Origin: Siphonodentalium dalli
Lineage: Eukaryota; Mollusca; Scaphopoda; Gadilida; Siphonodentaliidae
Assembly: GCA_032622095.1 (NCBI GenBank)
Contig: CP136061.1
Coordinates: 68,017,127-68,081,126, forward strand
DNA length: 64,000 nucleotides
Direction: 5' to 3'
The translations under genes were made by a program, and so were the position numbers. This document shows, in pieces, positions 55,101 to 61,100 of the stretch. The notes under the pieces were generated by a model. It searched no databases. It was not told the origin of the DNA and worked only from the letters and a program-made list of their open reading frames with translations. Every line of letters begins with the position of its first letter. Positions within the stretch are counted from its first letter, which is position 1.

Positions 55101-58100
55101 GAACTTCAACTGGGGAACTTCAATCTGATACTAGGTTTTCCATAGCAGTTGAGGCCTAAGCAGAATGAGGTTCCCAGAAGATATATTTGGTGATGCTAGC
55201 CTGCCATGTGGGACAGCGCCACTAAATTCACCCTCTGGGAACCTCATTCTGCAAATGACACACACTATTTGCAGGTATGGAAGCTTCATTAGGGACCTGC
55301 GAATATTCGAGATTCGATCCGATGTCGATATCGGGCACCCAATTCGAGATCGACACCGAATCAGTCCGCTGATTTGGATATTTTCTAATCGGCGTTACTT
55401 CGGTGTAGTCTCTTGTTTTTTGCGTCTAAATAACACATGCCAAATGACCTGAGCTCACAAAAATTGAAGCACAAGGTTGCAAAGTTAGCCAACGTAGGTA
55501 ATTTTGAATATATGCCATTCAGAATAGACGTGCTTATGCAAAGTATGTGCTTCGATCGCAACCCGTGACGCTGATAAATTGCCGCATATATTTGTAATCT
55601 GTATCGACACTATGTAAATTGTCTACACGTTGCGTGATCGCTAGATGCGGAACTTAATTGATTACCTTATGTTTAGAACTTCATATATCCGAATCAGATT
55701 ATATGATTAAAATTCAATGGCAGCCACCATTATGAGCGACAAAACATAGATTGGAATGATCAGAAACGGTGAGAAACCTTAGAACAATCGGTCTATTATG
55801 TTCTTAAATTGGCATTATCATGTGCGACCAGTTATCTGCGACACTGCCGGCAGAATTCCTATATTTTTCCTACTTTCAGTTTCTGTTTCCCGAGAAATCG
55901 AGCGCATTGCACCAAGTTTTGATCCGTTGAATCTTGTTAATAACATTAACACTTGTAACTTGTTTCTGTTTTCTGGAACCCCCTCCTAGTCTGGTCGATA
56001 AACTCAAATTTTAGGGTCAACCTAGAAATAAATCGGACTAAGTTGGCTTGTATACCATTTTGAAGAGGAAGCTCTCCTCTATAACATATCCAAAATCCGC
56101 TAAAATCCGCTTTGAGCATTTTTTGTAATTCAAGATGGCATCCAAGATGCTGCCATTTTCCTATAAGTCACATCTTGTCATATGTATACACATATATATA
56201 CATTTTTTGTGAAGCTAAGATATAATGCCACCTTTATGTGACAAAATTGGAACTCCTGTCCAAGATGGCTGCCAAAATGGCGACCGGAAGTTGAATTTTT
56301 ACGTTTTTTACTAACATCTTTAATATAAGTTTGTGTGGTTTTTGAACTGGTTGAGAATTGTAACTTTATTTAATTTAGCACGTTAAATGACCATTGGAGC
56401 AATGAAATATGTTGCTCGTGGGGTCCACACCCCTTCCGATCACTCAAAAATTTGATTTTACAAAATGCGGTATAACATTTCACAAGATCCCCATTGGGAT
56501 TCTAGTCATATTTCATCAAGAAGTGGGAAGAACTGTGCAATGTAAGTGATGCGTTCTATCTTATTGATATACAAACTCAATGGTACCAAAATTGTCACTT
56601 TGGCTCAAAATGGCTGTCAAAATGGCCACCAAAATATGTATAATGGTAATTATTATACCATGGCATGCAACCGCTTACAAATTGTGGTGATGCACACCAT
56701 TGACTATTCTGTCTTATATACATTGAATACCAACATTTCTTATGCACCTTGATTAATTTTTAATATTTACTATTCTGAAGTTACCAGAATTATGGGATTT
56801 TTCTATCACAAACAGCATCAAACTCGGCAAAAAATCACTTTTCATGTTTGGACCATTTTTTTTCTTCAAGTTAAATGGAACTATCTTTGGTATCAAATGT
56901 TCTTTTTATTTTGATATGCCTTAAATGTGTCATAGTGTGGTGTTTTAGACAATATTACTCAAGATGACTTGCAAAATGGCAACCAAATTTGGTAAAAAGT
57001 TTATATTCCGAACATTATTCTTTGCTGTTCCGAAATGGTAGCAAATTGTGATTCACTTGGTTATTAAATATGCTACTTAATCAACTGACAACTAAATCTT
57101 ATATTATGGTTGTCCTAGCACCTTATGAGGCAGGGCAAATTCATTGTAAGGGATGCAGTGTGGATTTTGACGAACACCTCTTTTGGGATTCTATCCATGT
57201 TTTGTAACGGAAACGGACATATAGACCTCACCTATAGACAGCCCTTCTAGATATATCAATGTCCCGTACCACGCACACGGCCATTCATACACTCCATACT
57301 TGCATATACACCTGACCCATGACAATTCAGCCTCTCGCTGTATACGCATAAACCACATTCGTGATCATAGTCACTCCTTGTATATCAATTCACCCCACCA
57401 TTAATTTTGCCATACTGTCAATCCATATATACATATTGGCCGTGCCATGGCCATATAGTCACTCATGATATACATATACACCTCACCCACAGTGTCACTC
57501 CAGGTGTATATATATACCTCATCAATGGCCATACAGCCCTTCTAGATATACCATTACCCCGCATACACGGCCATTCTTACACTTCAGACTTGCATATACA
57601 GCACAACCGTGACATTTCAACCACTCGCTGTATACTTATACACCCTCTCCATGAGCATTCAGCTATTCACACTATAATTGTACACACCACCAGTGACAAT
57701 ACGATAGGCCCTACAAATAAACATATACATTCCACCCATCACCATGAGGTCACTCTCTATATACACTAGCCGCCAATGGCCATCAAAGTGTACTCCAGGT
57801 ATGCATATACACTTCAACAATGACTGTGCAGTCATTCCATGTACACATATACACATTGCCCATAACCATACAATCACACCCTATTTATACATACACCCAT
57901 CCATTACCATACATCCAACATATGTATACATATACACCCACGACAATACAGCCACCCAATGTACACATGTACAGCCCACCCGACCACACAGTCACTCCAT
58001 ATATGCATACAGGACAGTGTAGCTGCTCTCGTTATGCCCATACACCACTTCAATGACCAGACAGCCACTCACTGTAAACATGTTCACCTCACACATGACC

Positions 58101-61100
58101 ATGCAGCTACTCCTTATATACCTATACATCTCACCATGGACACCCCATCCATGACCATATAGACACACATTGTATACTATTCACATCATTCATGAATACA
58201 ATAACTCCATGTATGCCTACTCACCTCGCCTATGACAGACATACACACTGTATTAAGTTGATCAATGTTGATGCTAATGGGCCAGAATATATAGTCGAAT
58301 AATATGATCCCTCTCAGTTCCCTTTCAATGTTCTGCCCATTTCCGTTCAAAAAAAAAAAAGTTTTTGGCAAAATCCATATTGCATACCTCAAAATGAACT
58401 TGTCATGCCTCGTAGGGTACCGGGACAACCAGAATAGAACATTTAGTTGATTAAGTAGCATGTGAGTCACAATTGATTATGTATACATATACACCACGTA
58501 TATACACATATGTATATGTATATAATGTTTAACAAATTTGGTTGCCATTTTGGGAGCCATCTTGAGTAATTTTGTCTAAAACACCTCAGTGTGACACATG
58601 TAACACATATCAAAACAATAAACATCTTTGATACCAAACATTGTTCCATTTTATTTTTTTTAAATGGCTCAAACCAGAACAGCGATATTTTGCCGATTTT
58701 GATATCAGGTTTGTGACAGAAAATTTCGATTAATTCTGGTAATTTCAGTGGTTGAAATAGTAACAAATACCCAAGGTACATCAGAAATGTTAGTAGTCAA
58801 GCTATATAAGACAGAATATTCAATTATTTGCATCACTTGTAAGCGGTTGCATGGCACGCTGGGATAATAATTACCATTTTCCATATTTTGGCGGCCATTT
58901 TGGCAGCCATTTTGAGCCAAAGTGTCAATTTTGGTAACATTGAGTTCGAATATCAATAAGATATAGAATGCATCACTTACATTGCACAGTTCTTCCCACT
59001 TCTTGATGAAATATGACTAGAATCCCAATGGGGATCTTTTGTGAAATGTTATACTGCATTTTTGTAAAATCGAATTTTTGAGTGATCGGAAGGGGTGTGG
59101 ACCTCATGAGCAGCATATTTCATTGCTCCAATGGTCAGTTCACATGCTAAATAGAAAATAAAGTCACAATTCTCATACAATTCCAAACCACAGAAACTTA
59201 TCTTAAAGATATTGGTAAAAAACGTAAAAATTCCACTTCCGGTCGCCATTTTGGCAGCCATCTTGGACGGGGAGTTCCAATTTTGTCACATAAAGGTGGC
59301 GTTATGTCTTAGCTTCACAAAAATGTATACATGTGTATACATATGACAAGATGTTCTCACTATAATTGCATCAAGTTGACTTATAGGAAAATAACAGCCA
59401 TCTTGGACACGTACCATATTGAATTACAAAAAATGCTCAAAGAGGATTTTAGCAGATTTTGGATATATGTTATAGAGGAGATATTCCACTTCAAAATGGT
59501 ATACAAACCAACTTAGTCCAAATTTTTTCTAGGTCAAACCTTTTATCGAACAGACTATCCGTGAAGACAACTACTGTGAATATGTGATGTAGGTGTTTGA
59601 TCTATTGTGGGGTGAACAGATTAACAGATAACTACCATTGGTATTGGACTACAACACTCATATAGCCAAATGGTGTACCCATGTCAAATCTTTATTATAT
59701 TTATTAAATAATGTAGACAAGTGACTTCCATTCCATGGGGTTTGTGATACGTTGATTGAACTGTCTTCAAGTGTCTTACTTTCACTTTTTGTGTCATATT
59801 CGCCAAGACACAGCTAGATAGAAATTCAATGCAATATATCAAAAGCCCTCCATGAGACTGAGAGTGACTACCTATGTCATGATTTTTCCTTAAAAAAAGC
59901 ACAAGTTCCAACAGATGTTTAAGGAGATTAGCATTGCTATATAGTATCTAGTGAATTTTACAGTTTTTTGTCATGATACACTGAAAGACACAATGGTAGA
60001 CAATGTCAATCACTAGCTGATTCGATTCGAGATTCGATTTGATGTCGATATCAGGAAGGAGATTCGATATTGAGATTCGATTCGATGCAAAATTCCCGAT
60101 TCGCAGATCCCTATGCTTCATGGCATGCACATCTGTCTATGACTAAAACCTTGTTTTGTTTCAAGAAGGTCCTATATGTTAATGAATGAAAAAATGAGGA
60201 TAGGGATGTACGCCAAATAATGAATTCACCATGTGCTATGATTATGGCCTGACCATAAATAAATTAATACATCTAGAGGTGATCCTAAACGTGGCTGTAA
60301 ATTTTCAAAACATTTCTCCTCTAATTATGGGCTGCAGTTAATTAAAATGGGAAATTCAGGATGGCTGCTGGTTTCGGAAAAAATATATGGGTCCCATCGA
60401 GTGGTCACCCCAAAGATCCAAATGATCTTGGTGACAATTGGATGAGGGATGTGTCCGGTAGGGTATTCTGAATGATTTAGTAATGTAAAGACTAAAATCG
60501 AAGATGGCTGCTGACAGCCATGTTTTTTCACAGAAAATAGTTCCTATTCAATAGCTCCCATCTATAGGTGATCCTATATACTCCTGTAAATTTAAAAACA
60601 TTTCTCCAATAAATGTGGGCTGCAGGGAGTGCCAATGATTTTTAATGAATTTCAAAAAAATTTGACGGCTCCCATCTAAAGTCCACCCCAAATATCCATA
60701 TGAAGTTTAGTGATGATCGAATGAGGCACATGGCCTGTATGGTGTGCCGAAGGATTTAGTCAAGCAAAGTGTAATATCAATTTTCACACATCTCAACAAA
60801 AACTGAATGAACTACAATTATATCCCCTGCCAAAAAAATTTTGCAAGGGATAAAAACCGGTCGACTTCTGACTGTGCAGCAAATATATATGTCAATGCTG
60901 CCAATGTGGCATTGACAAAGTTGCTATGTGCTATTGTTCACAATTTTGCAGCACAGCATTGCCAGCAATAGGACAATTGTCATATGAATTAATACTAGAT
61001 TTGTGACTGAAATTGTATTTTTGAGGCATTTGTCTTCCATGAAGATCATCTCAGGGATTTGAAATATGTGAATTGAATCAGATAAACTGGACTTGCAAAT

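Larger units (their letters stand above)
55290..60113. mobile_element. hAT element, CCTGCGAA family, copy 4 (4.8 kb)
   Basis: TAGGGACCTGCGAATATTCG on the left; gattcgcagatcccta on the right. Target duplication agcttcat / tgcttcat (55282-55289, 60114-60121; seven of eight). Sub-terminal gattcgattcgatgtcgatatc-type repeats on both sides (55312-55340 and 60020-60070). The interior is mostly the second palindrome (55987-59557). No transposase frame recognised. Confidence 0.88.

Noticed and set aside
57407-58162. His/Thr/Ile-rich overlapping frames
   Set aside because: By-products of the C/A-rich minisatellite loop; several frames are open at once, as expected for biased composition.
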